From positions 23,896,727-23,960,726 of the forward strand of contig NC_134115.1 of the NCBI RefSeq assembly GCF_040939455.1: a stretch of DNA of 64,000 bases, given 5' to 3'. Below the pieces are notes generated by a model. That model was not told where the DNA came from and made no database searches. It saw nothing but the letters and a program-made list of their open reading frames with translations. Below, piece after piece: positions 23,491 to 36,130 of this stretch. The stretch comes from Microcebus murinus. Taxonomy: Eukaryota; Chordata; Mammalia; Primates; Cheirogaleidae. Each line of letters begins with the position of its first letter. Within the stretch, counting starts at the first letter, position 1. The position numbers were made by a program, and so were the translations under genes.

Positions 23491-24970
23491 TAATGCCAGG
23501 GGAACATGAACCTTATAACTTAGTTTTTTTATATTATACATTTATAGTATTTTTCTTTTACAAGATCACTTGTCTTGTAGTGGCATTTTAAATAGAAATT
23601 TATCTTTTTCTAGAAATTGAATCCTAAAAATTAAAAAAAAAATAACCCCGCTGTTTTTGAGAGTACTGGCTTAGCTTTTTTTTTTTTTTAATTAAAAATG
23701 TCTAGTAAGAAAATATTTCTGGATTCAAATATAAGTTCATCAGATGCCTTTCAAACATTACCGCTTTTATCTATATAAAACTTTGCCTTCAGAAATAGGT
23801 TCTGCCTGAGAAAGCAGGTTTTTGACTGCTAACAAGGTGCTAATATCCACAGCACCACACCGTACCTTTCTGCCAACTGACTTGGTTTGTATTTAATTAG
23901 ACCTCAAGATGTTGGACTGAGTATAGTACAAGTTACATAAGTTTCACAATTTAGATCTCCTGATGTCAGTACTTTCCATTATAGCAGAACACACCATTGA
24001 AATTATGAGAATAAAGAGAATCTTGAAAATGAAATGATGAATAAAAACACTGACTTACTTTAAGAAGAAATGATGAGAGAATTTGGATGCTTTTAAAAGA
24101 TATATATGCATTTTGCAGGTGCATACTTGAAAATAGACTCAGATGAAATTTTGAGGAGTTTTTCTACTAGAAAACATAATTTTTTAGTGAGAAGAAGAGG
24201 AAAGACTAAACTAGTTTCGATTCTTGGAGGCATCCTTAAAAATTGTATATAAAGTATGATGAAATAAAATATTGGAGAGCTCCCATTTAAAAAGTGGCAT
24301 GCTCCTTCATAAAAAAAAAAAGACTTTGAAAGAACAAATCAACTTTCCGTATCTATGAAAAACATCACAATTGGTATAATAATGTTCAGTGAGATGGTAC
24401 GTGAGGAAACATTGCAATTTATATCCAGTAAGTATTGTGTCTATACATTTTTTCAATCAGATCTTGCTAAAAAATGTAAATAAATAAAAGGAAAAAACAC
24501 CAGGCTGAAATCAAATACTCCAGGTATGTTCAGAACTGTTAGGTGGGAGTGAGGACACATGTTAAAAGACAGTTTGGGGGGGGTAACTGGTATGTCAGCT
24601 AAACTTTCTGTTTTATGCTTGACTCCTCTTTTTATGTAGTGACCCCTAATTCATTAAGAGGCAAGTTTTAAATACAAGAACAGTCATATATTTCCTTTTG
24701 TTCAAAAGTTAGAACACTAGTTAGAACACTAGTTCAACATTCTCAATTTATCTCAGTACAACAAAACTCCTATTTTAACATTTCAGCATCTCTTACTTCT
24801 TTCCTCTAATAACCAAATCTCTATTTCCCAATGAGAACTCCCTTAAAGGCATATTGTACTTGTAAAATTATACATATATTATAGACGTTAGTCTGCGACT
24901 CTCTGAGCCTCAGCTTTTGCAATACAGAGATAACAATCCTTCACTTTTTTCTGTGGAACAATAGAAATTC
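23491..24970. other. AT-rich intronic DNA
   Basis: It has poly-A and poly-T runs (about 23632-23642, 23676-23688, 24310-24321). A 13-bp unit (gttagaacactag) is directly repeated at about 24708-24733. No gene was seen. Confidence 0.4.
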
Positions 24971-24974
24971 AAGA

Positions 24975-25200
24975 ACAATAATAAAACACTTAAAGAGGGC
25001 TAAATACCAGGCACCATGCAAAGCATTTTACAATGTTATCTCATTTGATTTAACTCTTATAATGACCCTATGATGCAGGTACACTTTATCTTCACTTTAC
25101 AAAAAATTTGAGGCTCAAAGAAATTAAGTAACCTGGTAACTAGCAGAGGTGGAATTGGTATCTGGACTGCCTCACTTCAGTGCCTGGGATTGTAACTAGC
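24975..25200 (-). mobile_element. MIR SINE, nearly full length
   Basis: 'aataccaggcaccatgcaaagcatttta', 'ttataatgaccctatgatgcaggt' and 'aacctggtaactagcagaggtgg' are reverse MIR landmarks in order. Confidence 0.88.
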
Positions 25201-25584
25201 TCCCTAAAAGGCCAAGGATCAAATGCAGGATCTGACACATGGTTAGAATGGAGTTAATGTTAGTCTCCTCTCTTATACTTTATTTCATTTGGGGTCACAC
25301 ACACACGATTTCTGCCACCATGCTTCTGTTCACTCTGTTCTTCCACCTGAAAAGTTTCTCCGTGATTCTTTGCCAATACAATTCTACACAATGTGAAGGC
25401 TTGGTTCAAGTGACTTCCCATGAGGTTCATGCTAACCACTGTAACATGACCTTCTTTCTCAACTCATCTAGCTTTTATCGGTTACAGGTGTCAATTGGAA
25501 ATGCCATGCTGTGTTGTCCTCTTATGTATTAGCAACTCACATCTGTCATTCTGAAACCTCATAGGATTTCTCAAGAGAAGTGAC
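25201..25584. other. Unassigned intronic DNA
   Basis: A 97-codon plus-strand frame at 25239-25532 resembles no known protein and is treated as chance. Confidence 0.4.
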
Positions 25585-25830
25585 AGAATTTTGCAATGGG
25601 TAAGAACACAGACTCAGGAGGTGGAGTGCCTAAGTCTGAATCCCAGTTTTGCCATTTACTAGCTGTGTGGCTTTGGACAAATTACTTAACCTTTCTGTAG
25701 CTCCGCTTCCTCATCTATCAAATGAACCTAATAATGTACACTACTTTATCACATATTTGCTGTAAGGATTAGCTGAGTTAATACGTTGTTAGGAATTAGA
25801 TCTGAGCATGGACATATAAATGCTATATAG
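25585..25830 (+). mobile_element. MIR SINE, nearly full length
   Basis: 'gaatcccagttttgccatttactagctgtgtggc' and 'tctgtagctccgcttcctcatctatcaaatg' are characteristic sense MIR blocks. Confidence 0.92.
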
Positions 25831-27080
25831 TATTTATTTGTGTAATAAATTTTCTGCATTGGCTCTGCTTCAACAACTAATGTTTAAAGCATACTAGATA
25901 CACCAAATGTTCGTTGATTTGTTAGTTAATTGGCCATTATTTGATTTACATAAAGCAGGCTATATAGTAAATACAACATCACTGAAAAGGATGTAATTTC
26001 TGAGACAATTTAGATTTTATATGTTCAAATAAAAATGATGAATTGTTCTTGAAATATACCAATAGAATCTAAATTTCAAAATATTTTGATATCCATATCA
26101 TACATTTAAAAGGCAAATGTATAAACAAGTTCTTCTTTAGCAGAAATTTTACAATATTTACCTTTCTTCTTGAATTCCTACTTTCACTTTATTTACCCTA
26201 CATAATTTTATTCTAATGTAAAAATTCTCACATTGGAAAGCTTTTTATTAATCATACTCTGTAACAAAAATAAGCATATATATTTAAATTTAACATTTTT
26301 TTCCTCTGTGAACACAGGTTCTGAGTTAAAATTTCTTCTGGATTGAATTATTATTATAATTATCCCTAGAATATAAATTATTACAATCACACAAATATAT
26401 TATAAATTTTATATTTATTGAACATAAAAATAAATGTTTAAAGGAAATTCATCTCTTAATAAGCCAGATGGGCCTTTTTTTTGTTCCACTTAATTCTGGT
26501 GCTTATGTTTGACTACTATTTACTACTAGAATAAAATGGGGCTTAGAACCAATTCTGATTACATCTTTGTTTTTGGAGATAGAAGTTTTGAAAAACTTCT
26601 ACAAATATGTGGAAGAAAGTGGAACAAATTTTGCCACAGCAATTGAACTCACTTCTTAAAACTCCTTCTGAAATGTATGCCTCACATCACATAGGATTCT
26701 CTCATCAAACACTATTTTTAATGATCTACAACTGACTATTTAGATAGGTTGTCCTTCTATTTTGTTGAAAAAAATGCAAGTTACCTGACTTGTGAAAGAA
26801 TGTTTGGTTGTCTCATTCATTAAAATTGCTCATCTTCTAAGCATTGAAACTAGTATTTTAAATTGTCCCCTTTTTTAAGTGCAGTGCAAGTTTTTCCACT
26901 TAGGAACCATGCACATAATAAGATTTAAAATGAGTGAGAGTCAGGCTTTTTTTTGGTGGGATTGAAGGGAGGTTATTGTGAAGGGGAGGTGGAAAAGAGG
27001 AAGCAGGCTTCTCAGAGAATACATAAGAAAACTGAGCATTGTAAAATGATTCCACACAGAAAGCCTTCATATACTCGTAG
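25831..27080. other. AT-rich intronic DNA
   Basis: Nothing recognised; no open frame longer than 80 codons. Confidence 0.4.
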
Positions 27081-27082
27081 GG

Positions 27083-27292
27083 CAGTGTTCTTAACCTCAG
27101 CATAATGGGCACTTGGAGCAGGATCATTCTTTGCTTCACGTGCTGTTCTATTTATATAGGATGTTTAACGGCATCCCCGACCCTTACCTATGGGAAGCCA
27201 GTATCACCTTTGCAGTTGTGACAACCAAAATTTCTCTAGATATTGTCACATTTCTCCTGGGGGGTCAAATTACTGCCTCTTTTGAACCACTG
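27083..27292 (-). mobile_element. MER20-type hAT-Charlie element
   Basis: The ends are inverted: CAGTGTTCTTAACC at the left and CAGTGGTTCAAAAG read from the right. The interior ('acggcatccccgacccttacc', 'gttgtgacaaccaaaatttctc') matches reverse MER20. The 8-bp flanks share five of eight positions, consistent with an eroded target duplication. Confidence 0.85.
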
Positions 27293-27805
27293 TTTTAGTG
27301 CTATGAATGAAGACTACCTTAGCAGTGAACATCATATTGAATCTTGCTCTCCTAAAAAACCAATGAGTTTCCAACATTCTTAAGGGTAAATTGGGATTCT
27401 TCATCTACCTCGTCTATTCAGAGCATATTCTGCACCTATTCAGAGCATAGGAATATTCAAAATGCTCCCACAACACCATTAGAAATCAGTTCATCATCCA
27501 GCTTCCTATTCTCTGAGGCCCGGGTGTGTCGTGCTCGTATTCTTCAATGTCCCTGGGAACTGCCATGCCTCACAGTTTTGTCAGGGGATAAATACAGACT
27601 ACTTCAATGGAGGTGAAATGAAGGCAACCTCACTAATTTCTCTATATGAGTATGCTAATCTTAATTCTGACATTTGAAATAATATATTTCCCAAATTAAT
27701 ATGAGACTTCAGAGAAAAAAATAAGGCAATATTAGCCCACTCTTAAAGAACTTAATAAGGCAGAATGCTTCTTTTTCCAGTGATGTAGAATGTTTTATTA
27801 AAAAA
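27293..27805. other. Unassigned intronic DNA
   Basis: A 'cctattcagagcata' stretch is locally repeated near 27413-27450. Nothing else was recognised. Confidence 0.4.
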
Positions 27806-27807
27806 CT

Positions 27808-27925
27808 ACTTCTTCCTTCTTCCTCTTTTCTCCTTTCTCCTTCCTCCTTCCTCTCTCCTCCCTCCTCCTCCCTCCCTCTTTCTCCTCCTTTTCCTCCTCC
27901 TCCTTCTTCTTCCTTCTTCTTTTTA
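27808..27925 (+). repeat. CT-rich polypyrimidine tract
   Basis: About 118 bp of nearly pure C and T in TTCC, CTCC and TTCTTC arrangements. Such tracts can form triplex DNA. Confidence 0.95.
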
Positions 27926-27959
27926 TTTGTAATTATTGCTATTTCTGGTGCCTATTGTG

Positions 27960-28110
27960 AATTGCAGTATACAGCTTTCAAGAAGACTAGACTCGAAGCT
28001 CCTTAGAGCACAGGACTGACTACTGCTCACCCTTGTATCTTCAACACTTAGGATAGTGCCCTGTGCATCATAGGCCCCTGATAAATATTTGGTGATGCAG
28101 GAAGAAGTAG
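27960..28110 (+). mobile_element. L2 LINE 3' end
   Basis: 'gactcgaagctccttagagcacaggact' through 'tagtgccctgtgcatcataggc...gataaatatttggtg' follows the L2 terminus. Confidence 0.75.
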
Positions 28111-28319
28111 TTGTGCAAATATCAAATAAATTAGCTTTCTGATGAGCCATTAAACTTTCAACCTTAACCTTATCATCACATTAGATGACCTCAGGCAAAT
28201 GGATAAGCTAAAGCACAATGAGTGACAAATAAAGCACAGCCTTGCTACTTACTGTGCCAGAGTAATCGAGTATTTGCTTTGGCACTTAAGACTAAGTGTG
28301 GGAAATTTTGAAAATATGG

Positions 28320-29110
28320 GAAAAAGTGAAGAATAAAATAGTTCTCTAAAATATTAATATCCAGAGGTGACATAACCTTTTTATATGTTTTCTTCAACTT
28401 CTCTTCTATGTATTTTTATATTATTTAGATCATATAGCACAAACAATTTTGCATTCTTTTTTTTGTTGTTGTTGTTGTTAGTCTTTAGGTTTAGTGAAGT
28501 CAGGAATGATGTCTTTTTTCTTCACCATTTCATTCCCAGTACATAAAATACATTATCAAGTGTATTTATAGACACTTAATGCTAGGCAAGTATATTGAAT
28601 ATATGGTGAATATATGCTACTATACACGGTGAATATATGCTACTCTACACAGTGAATACATGCTACATGAAAGTGTATTATAAAGAGCCTTACAGGAAAG
28701 TTTTCCCTAAATTATTGAAAACATCACAATGAGGCTGTGATATGTCTTTAGGTACAAGTCTTTAGAATATAAAGTCCTCTTGGTACTTTAGTTTATTTTC
28801 TTTAGAAAGATTCCCAGAAGGTGAATTATTGAGCCAAAGAGTATGATATTTTTAAGAGCTTAAGTTCAAAGATTGTACCATTATAATCTCCTACTACAGA
28901 ATATAAGAGTGTTCAGTTCATCACACCTGCTAGAATTTGACAAGTAAAGATGCCGCTCATATTATTTTAATTCTTTAGTGAGTGAGGTCGAACTCTTTTT
29001 TCCCAAATGTTTACTAGCCATTTATATTTCCTCTTTTATAAACCAAATAGTTACACTTATGATTTGGGACTTTTTTTTGAAGTGTAGAAGTCGCATTTTT
29101 AAACTGTTTT
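28320..29110 (-). mobile_element. Old L1 (L1M-type), antisense
   Basis: 'gaaagattcccagaaggtgaattattgagccaaagagtatg' and the following blocks match the antisense L1M ORF2/3' region. A (GTT)n run lies at 28464-28480. The copy is decayed. Confidence 0.7.
28605..28668 (+). repeat. 23-bp tandem repeat, about 2.8 copies
   Basis: The unit starts 'ggtgaatatatgctac'. The first two copies differ at one position and the third is partial. Confidence 0.9.
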
Positions 29111-29675
29111 AGAAAGCACTCTTTATATTTTGGAGTTTTCTTTGGCTTGGCTACTTGGGCACATGCCTGTATTCATACCTGTCCTGCATATCTCATGTGA
29201 TTGCTGGGTGTGTCATTGAGATGGTGGCTAGATAAGCTTGTTGAGAGCTATAGAGCTCAAAACACAGGCAAGATATTATTATAAATTTTAACTGCTATCA
29301 CATTCGTAAAGAGATGAGACTGCATCTGTCAGCTCCTCTCAGGTTGACATAGTTTCTTTCTTAAATGTTTTCAGAATTTTCCTTAAGAGCAACTTCAGTA
29401 CAAAGACTGACAGAATTGATGAGTATGAAGAAATATACCACTATTTCTAAAACAGAGTGAGCAAAGAAGGCACTTTACATGCAGTAAAACAAAGAGGATC
29501 ATCTGAAATAAGTCTGCCATATTTTCCAACCTGATATTGTTAAACACAGTAGATATTAAATATAAGATGAAGGCAGCCAAATGCAGTCCATTTTCTTTCT
29601 AATAATATTTGTGGTCAAATTTAGTTGAGTTGTGGGAATCATGACCAATCTATATTATGATCAACTAGAGTCCTG
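29111..29675. other. Unassigned intronic DNA
   Basis: No repeat family or gene recognised. Confidence 0.4.
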
Positions 29676-29679
29676 GAGA

Positions 29680-30010
29680 TTAAACGACAGGGTAGGGTCC
29701 ATGATTCAAGCTATGTTTTGTACAGTACAGTTTAAACTGAAGCGGTCTGAAAAGCCAATAACAGTGGACTAATAATTAGGCTTTTAAAGAAATGCAAATG
29801 GACTTAATTTGAAAGCATTGAAATTAACCATACAAATGATAGCTCAATGTAAGGAATATTATGTTTCGGCCAAATGCAAAACAAATTAAATTGCAATATT
29901 GTTAAGGAGGAGCGTAACTCTGCATTTCTTTAGAGTTAATGTCAAATTTAATTGGTTTTTTACTTTATATTGCTGGGCACAATTAGACATGGCATCTTCT
30001 AAATGTTGTC
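29680..30010. promoter_or_regulatory. Candidate conserved non-coding element with octamer
   Basis: Repeat-free sequence with an exact POU octamer (ATGCAAAT, about 29793-29800), TAATTAGG and CCAATAAC motifs, and several TTAATT or AATTAAA sites. It resembles intronic enhancers of neural transcription factor genes; this is inferred from texture and motifs. Confidence 0.3.
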
Positions 30011-33000
30011 AAGGTTCTTTCCTTAAGAAAATACCTTGTGCTTGTACAAAACATAGAAGGATAATAGGCCTTTGATATAAATAGTGTGTTGAGGAGAGTT
30101 TCAATCCCAGTCAATCAGACAAAATTAATTAAACTCAGGTGGATAAAATGGTGGTATGCTAGGCTATTCAAAACAGTTTTTTTCCTTGAAAGGCTTATGG
30201 CTGAAGATAGATAACCTAACTCTTGACAGACATAAAAACCAGAGGAGAGAACTGACAAGCTGAGTGTGCAATGAATGCATTCACATCACAAACTAAATGT
30301 GCGTGTTCATGAATGAATGAAGGATTTTGTATTTAGTCATCACTAGTCTTTACAGCTATTTCCCATAAATTGCTTCCTTAAAGTAAATGCAGATTCTTAG
30401 TGTGGGGAAAAATATAAATAAATGATTTTGCCAAAAATTTGAAATCCATATAAAAAGATATATGTATGTATAAGTTTATGAAATTAAATTTTTGGATCCT
30501 TTGAGGGAATAATTATGGCAAGAAAAGACTTTATTATTTATACTTAGAATTTCTTATTATTTTGACTGGACAGTTCCTACTTAGAATGTGTAAAATTTTC
30601 AACAATATTTATTTTAATTTTTGCTGAGATTAGTAAATGCCATTATCATTATTTGTGGAGTGAAAACTGTGTAGAACTGAGGTTTTCCCAAAGGGATCTT
30701 ATAACTAAATTAATAGTTTTATTATATTTTTCTCTATTCTTTATGTGGTCAAAACACTGATGAGCGTTTTGGTAAAAATTTTTATCTTAAGGGCCAACAC
30801 CGGCCAAATGGTAGTAAAGTTTGCATCAGGACTTAGGAAGTATTAATGCTATGGATGATGTCCACTGTGGGTACAGAGGTGCCAAAAAATAGTACGGCCT
30901 AAGAAAGAGAGAGAGAGAGAGCACGGATTAATGAAAATAGAACTGGAATTGGAGTCAGAAGCCCTTGTTTCCAGTTAAATTCTAGCATCGATTTCTTTAA
31001 CGAATAATTATGGATAAGACACCTATTTGTCTCCTTTAAGAAAAAGAAAGAGAGAAATTTAAGAAATGCAAAGGAAACCAATATGATCTAAGGGATTCTT
31101 TAGGACTTTTATAAGAAAAGCAGTTTGTTGTGCTTCAGACTGTTATCTTGGAGGCCATAGCTTCTTAGACATTGTGAGCGCTCAATAATCAAGATCTGTT
31201 GGACCGCATTTAAACCCTATCCACTATTGGAGGTGTCACTTACAACTTGTCATATATTTCCTTTATGTTTTAAGCATTTTATTATGAACAAAAAGGTCTA
31301 TCTTTGACTCTAAATCAATAATCAAATCAATTATGGTAGATAATATTTTAAAAATCATTAATGAAAATAAGGAAACAATGAAATTTTGGAAAGAATTTCA
31401 GAATCAATTTATTTCATTAAAAAAGAAAATTTTCTAAAACCAGTCACATAACTTTTAGTTTATTCTGACATTAATGGCAGCCAGAACTGATCTTTAGTAA
31501 TATTAATAAATGAAAACCAAACCACAACTGGAAGGGTATTAATGCTACCTTACTAGTATTCTTCTTAGTGATGTTTCTGCATTGTCCTTGGAAAGATTTA
31601 CTCCAAAGCACTGCTCCTTTGGTACTTAACATTTTTTAAATCACAAGAATGAAAATATATATCCAAGGATAAAAGTGCTTAGAATTAAACCTATTATTAA
31701 TAAAAAATAGCATTTAAAAGAGGAAAAAAACCCTCAGAATATTGGACTGTTTTAAATTTAATTTTAGAGCAAATAGATTAATAGATTGGGGTCCCCAAAA
31801 TTTCTAAATAATTTATTTAAAATTATTTTTGTAGAAAACAAATTATTGCCAAGAAGCATTATACCTTGATGATACGATGTTTTTCCTGAACAAATGTTCC
31901 TCTATTGTACCAGACTGTGTAGCATTTGCTCATATTCAACAACTGTGGAAATTTGGAACAAGGTTTCTTTTCCTTTCTTTAAGAGTGTTTAAATCCTTTG
32001 CAGGTGCCAGGCACAACTTGTGTGTAAGCTATCAGGAAATATTCTATGTAATAATTTTATTATTTAACCTGACAATGATAATGATATCCAATTATTCATT
32101 AGAAACTTAACATGTCTAAGGTCCTTAAACTTGTGTGTTATTGTTTGATTCTGGAATCCAGAAGCGAACAGCTGTTGGATGATAAAATATGATTTGAGTG
32201 TTCATTCTGGTTCAAGCTATATAATGAACTTTTTACTTGGGAAATTTGGCATATGAGTTTTCATGCTAATGTGGAATTACAAAATCCATATGAAGCACTT
32301 TTGCGATCCTTGCCTTGGACAGGTGAAATGGAACATTTTGAATGTACTTTGTCAAATAATTCGTTTCATTTGTTTTCATTACACTCTTTAGGCAAATAAA
32401 AATAGTATGACTGAATTTCATATTCTCAGGGTTAATTACAGGCAACAGCACAATTTGATTCTATTGAATAAGATTTGTCTTTAAATAGCCTTTTTAATGG
32501 AAAGATTAAAATAGTGGTTTACTGTTTACTAAGTACTAGACATATTTCTATAAGGGCTGGAATAAAAAAAAAAAAAGTAGACTTATATTACATATACCAC
32601 TTCAAGTAGAACCACTGCTCTCCAAAGGTTCAGCCTACATTTACCACCCAGAATAGTATACTGGCGCAGGGATAACATGAGATAGTTGTGTGTGTCCACT
32701 GTCACATAACATAGGAGCACCGGACAGAAACTGCAGGAAGGCGTGGGGGAGGGAGTGCCCAGGCAGCTGGTTGTCTTATTAAATAACCGTTTAATCAACG
32801 CCACTAAAAGTTGGAGGGACCTTCCAACCTTTCACCTTTTTAGAAAAGCCTCAAGAAATGGTTTCATACATCCACATCTTGAATTCTTCCAGTTCCAAGA
32901 AATAAAGAGAGCATGCGCCATAGCCATTATATTATCTGGATATTGTTACAACAGAAGAGTACAATTCCTTAGTCTAATGAATTCTAGTTAATAATCAGCA

Positions 33001-33310
33001 TTTAAAAAATTATCCATTTTTCAGAACTGAGAAATTGTGACTCTGTGGTCTTGTTCACTGCATAGAAATTGTAAGATGAGGTTCATGCTAATGCAGAGGG
33101 CTATGGCTAAGAGTGACAATTTTGGATGCCTGGAAGTTTCAAATGGTGGCATTTACTTATGTGAATTCTCCCCAGCCCAGTCTGTTTTTCAGCTTCATAG
33201 ACTCAGAAACTTGATCTCCCCAGTGTTTCAGAGTGGATTAGGCATTAGTATGAGGACCCGTGTTAAAACTAAGCTCATAAGAGCTAATATGTAAGATATA
33301 TATAAGAACC
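30011..33310. other. AT-rich intronic DNA, repeat-poor
   Basis: More than 3 kb without a repeat I can name, apart from a short GA run at 30905-30922 and an A-run near 32565-32577. Frames are all under 90 codons and unrecognised. Confidence 0.4.
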
Positions 33311-33542
33311 TGTTCTTGAGAGTGTATCTTAGTTTGGGCTCCTGGAAATGAGTTGATCAGTGAGTTTAACAAAGTTTTCAGAACAGAAGAGAATTTGGTT
33401 TATTTGATTTCAAATAAGGAGAGAAATTTATACTTGCAAATAGCAAAAACATGACAAAACAAAGCTGGTCAGAAAATTAAAATAAAATGAGAGTCTACAT
33501 TTTTTCTTTTGTAGCTAAAAACAAATGACAAATTATCATGTC
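33311..33542 (+). repeat. Intronic direct duplication, copy 1
   Basis: This block is about 85% identical by eye to 34685-34911 in the same orientation. It starts 'tgttcttgagagtgtatctt' and extends past 'gagtctaca'. It matches no repeat family I recognise. The sequences just upstream of the two copies are unrelated. Confidence 0.85.
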
Positions 33543-34684
33543 AAAATAAGCAGCCTTCACTGTGAACTGTTCTGGACACTCTTTTCAGCCTGATCAGTGA
33601 TTCACCCATCCATAGTGCTGGGATGGACCTGGCCAATATTTACCCTCACATCCAGGTTTTTACTCCGAAGAGTCTTCATAATTTTCCTTCTTTAAATACG
33701 CTTAAGAAAGAGAATAGCTCAAAAGTCAGCAAGATCATTATGAGTTGATTTTATAACGTGATTTTTCAGAGTACAGTATTATATCCAAGTTCTTGGAATG
33801 GAAGAGTTTGAAGAATATCACTGTGACTTCAGATACTACCTACAAACTCTATTACTTCAATGATTTTATTCTCCCCAATATCTAATAATCTAAAATACTC
33901 TCCACAGCATATATTGCTACTTTCAGATAATAGCTTAAACATTGAAGAAAATGAAACTCAATATATATCAGCATTTCCTTATATTAAAAAATGTATTTCC
34001 CTTATAAAAACACATGTATAAGACTATTGTAAAGTATTTTCACATTTTTTTCTTGGTGATATATATTTTTAAGAAGTTATGCTTTCATTTTCACAGGGGT
34101 ATTTGCCTCCTTCATTTATTTGCTTTTTGTAATTTTAAGAATTACCTTAGAATTTCGTTTTTAATTGTCACTTAAGAATAATTTTACTAGTAAAAGTTTT
34201 ATTTGAGAACAATACTACTATTTGTGCTGCATTAGGTTATGTTCTTTTCTGGACAGTTCTAACTTAAACTCAATTTCATGTAGTATCAACTATCTAAGGC
34301 AACGGGGGAGTACAACTGACAATAATTTAATAGACCTTATTTATGATGAAGGAGTTAGCCAAAAGAAGGACTTCTATGCATCTTTAGAGGTCCATCTTTA
34401 GAGGTCCATCTCAAACTCACTTCCCCTGTGAGAGCCTTCTGAATTTCTAATAACGTCCTTGCTATATTCTGTTCTGCTCTCACTTTGATCATAGCTTTGA
34501 CTCCATTAGTTGACTGCTTCACCAACTTTAGCATCCTTAGGGTCTAGTCCTGTACCTTACTTTAGGATGTTGGTGTGAGTCATATACATTTCTATTAGTG
34601 TATATATGGCTATAAAAGATGAAATCTTTGAGCTGATCCCTCTGAAAATTTCAACGGAAACACTTATGATCTCATTCTGGTTCT
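33543..34684. other. Spacer between duplicated blocks
   Basis: About 1.14 kb of AT-rich unique DNA. A 16-bp unit (catctttagaggtc) is tandemly repeated at about 34379-34411. No coding frame or retroviral feature was seen, so a paired-LTR element is not supported. Confidence 0.4.
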
Positions 34685-34911
34685 GGTTCTTGAGAGTGTA
34701 CCTTAATTTGGGCTCCTAGAAATGAGTGGATCAGTAAGTTTAACAAAGTTTTCAGACCAGAAGAGAATCAAGTTTAGTTGATTTCAAATGAGGAGACAAA
34801 TTTGTACTTGAAAAATATAAAAAATAAAACAAAACAAAGATGATCAGAAAATTAAAAGAAAATAAGAGTCTACTTTTTTTTGGCAGCTAATAATACTAAT
34901 TTATTTCATGC
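34685..34911 (+). repeat. Intronic direct duplication, copy 2
   Basis: Partner of 33311-33542, offset by about 1374 bp. Differences are scattered substitutions and small indels, so the duplication is old. Confidence 0.85.
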
Positions 34912-35814
34912 CAAGTTCTAGTTATAAATGTCAAGGCCTTTTAAAAAGCTTTTGCTGCTTCTTTTTTAAGGTCATTTTGTGCCTAAATTCAGAGAGTACC
35001 ATTTATACTTCTAATTCAATATTAAAATATTGTATATGTACTGTTGTCACCTGATTAGAACATTATCTAATGAAAATCAGGTAATGGGGTAATAGTCTTT
35101 AAAAGAAGGATGCTTTATTGGACAATAGTATGAACATTTTATAAAATATACAATTTAAAATCAACTTATTGCAATATTTACTGAAAAAAGTTTTACTGTG
35201 AGTTAAAATCTATGTAGTGGTTTTCTTTAAGCACCTCAAATCTTTTGTATGTCCCATAGTGCCAGGATATTTGGCTTATATGAGCACAAAGTAATAAGAA
35301 GGCTAGTCACAAAAGTATAATTTGGTAAACAACCAGATTAATTTTCTTTTTCTTTGCTAATGTCTGTGATTCCCCTAAATTAGAGAAATGTAACCCAGGG
35401 CCATATAATGTGATAACTAATCACACAAAAAATGACATTAATGGATGCCCATTCTAATAATGTCATTTACAAAGTCAGCAGACACAGCCAGTTAATAAAA
35501 TATTTATGATGCAAAGGTGAACATGCTTAAGTCAAAGCAAATTTCTTTTGCTGTTTTATAAGAGCATATTTTGAAATAAGTTTTCAGCCTCATATTTTGG
35601 CTTTTGTAAGAACAGGTCTATGTCAAGAACTTCCTAATTAGGTTTTAAAACAAAATTTATCATCTATTATTAAAAAGTTATAATCTATTTTCAACATTTA
35701 TAAAATAACTACTAACCAAGTAGCATACATGCCATATTAAGTATAAAGCACTATACTTTCTAAGTGTTATCTTTAAATGTTTTAAGTGCTTATTACACAT
35801 GGTGTACAACAATG
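34912..35814. other. AT-rich intronic DNA
   Basis: Repeat-poor; nothing recognised. Confidence 0.4.
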
Positions 35815-36130
35815 TATATTGAATAACGGCTTCAGCCCCTCGGATGAGCACTAATAAAATTGCGCTTATTACAGAGCCACCAAATCTGGAACTCGAAATA
35901 TTAATGGCCGCGTGGATCTATTTTAAAGGTTACCTGAGCAAGCCAAAATTCTAAGTGATTTGAAATGTGCAGTAATTTTGTGCCGCTATGATCACAATAT
36001 TTCCTTTCATAAGAATCCACCCCCAGTGCCATTAGTTAACCACATGGTTATTATATGGAGCTTGATTCACTCTAAATGCCGTTATAACACCTGTGGTTTC
36101 CCTCATTAAGAATTGAATGGATGGGGTCAG
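35815..36130. promoter_or_regulatory. Candidate conserved non-coding element
   Basis: Repeat-free stretch retaining at least six CpGs (for example 'ggccgcgtgg', 'tgccgctatg', 'tgccgttat') in a CpG-poor background, which is unusual unless they are constrained or unmethylated. An enhancer role for RORB is inferred. Confidence 0.35.

Noticed and set aside
28605..28668. A CRISPR-like or other direct-repeat array, also considered for 58667-58748
   Set aside because: These are simple tandem repeats without unique spacers, in a mammalian genome.
33311..34911. A retroelement with paired LTRs
   Set aside because: The 1.1 kb between the duplicated blocks shows no primer-binding site, polypurine tract or retroviral frame that I can see.
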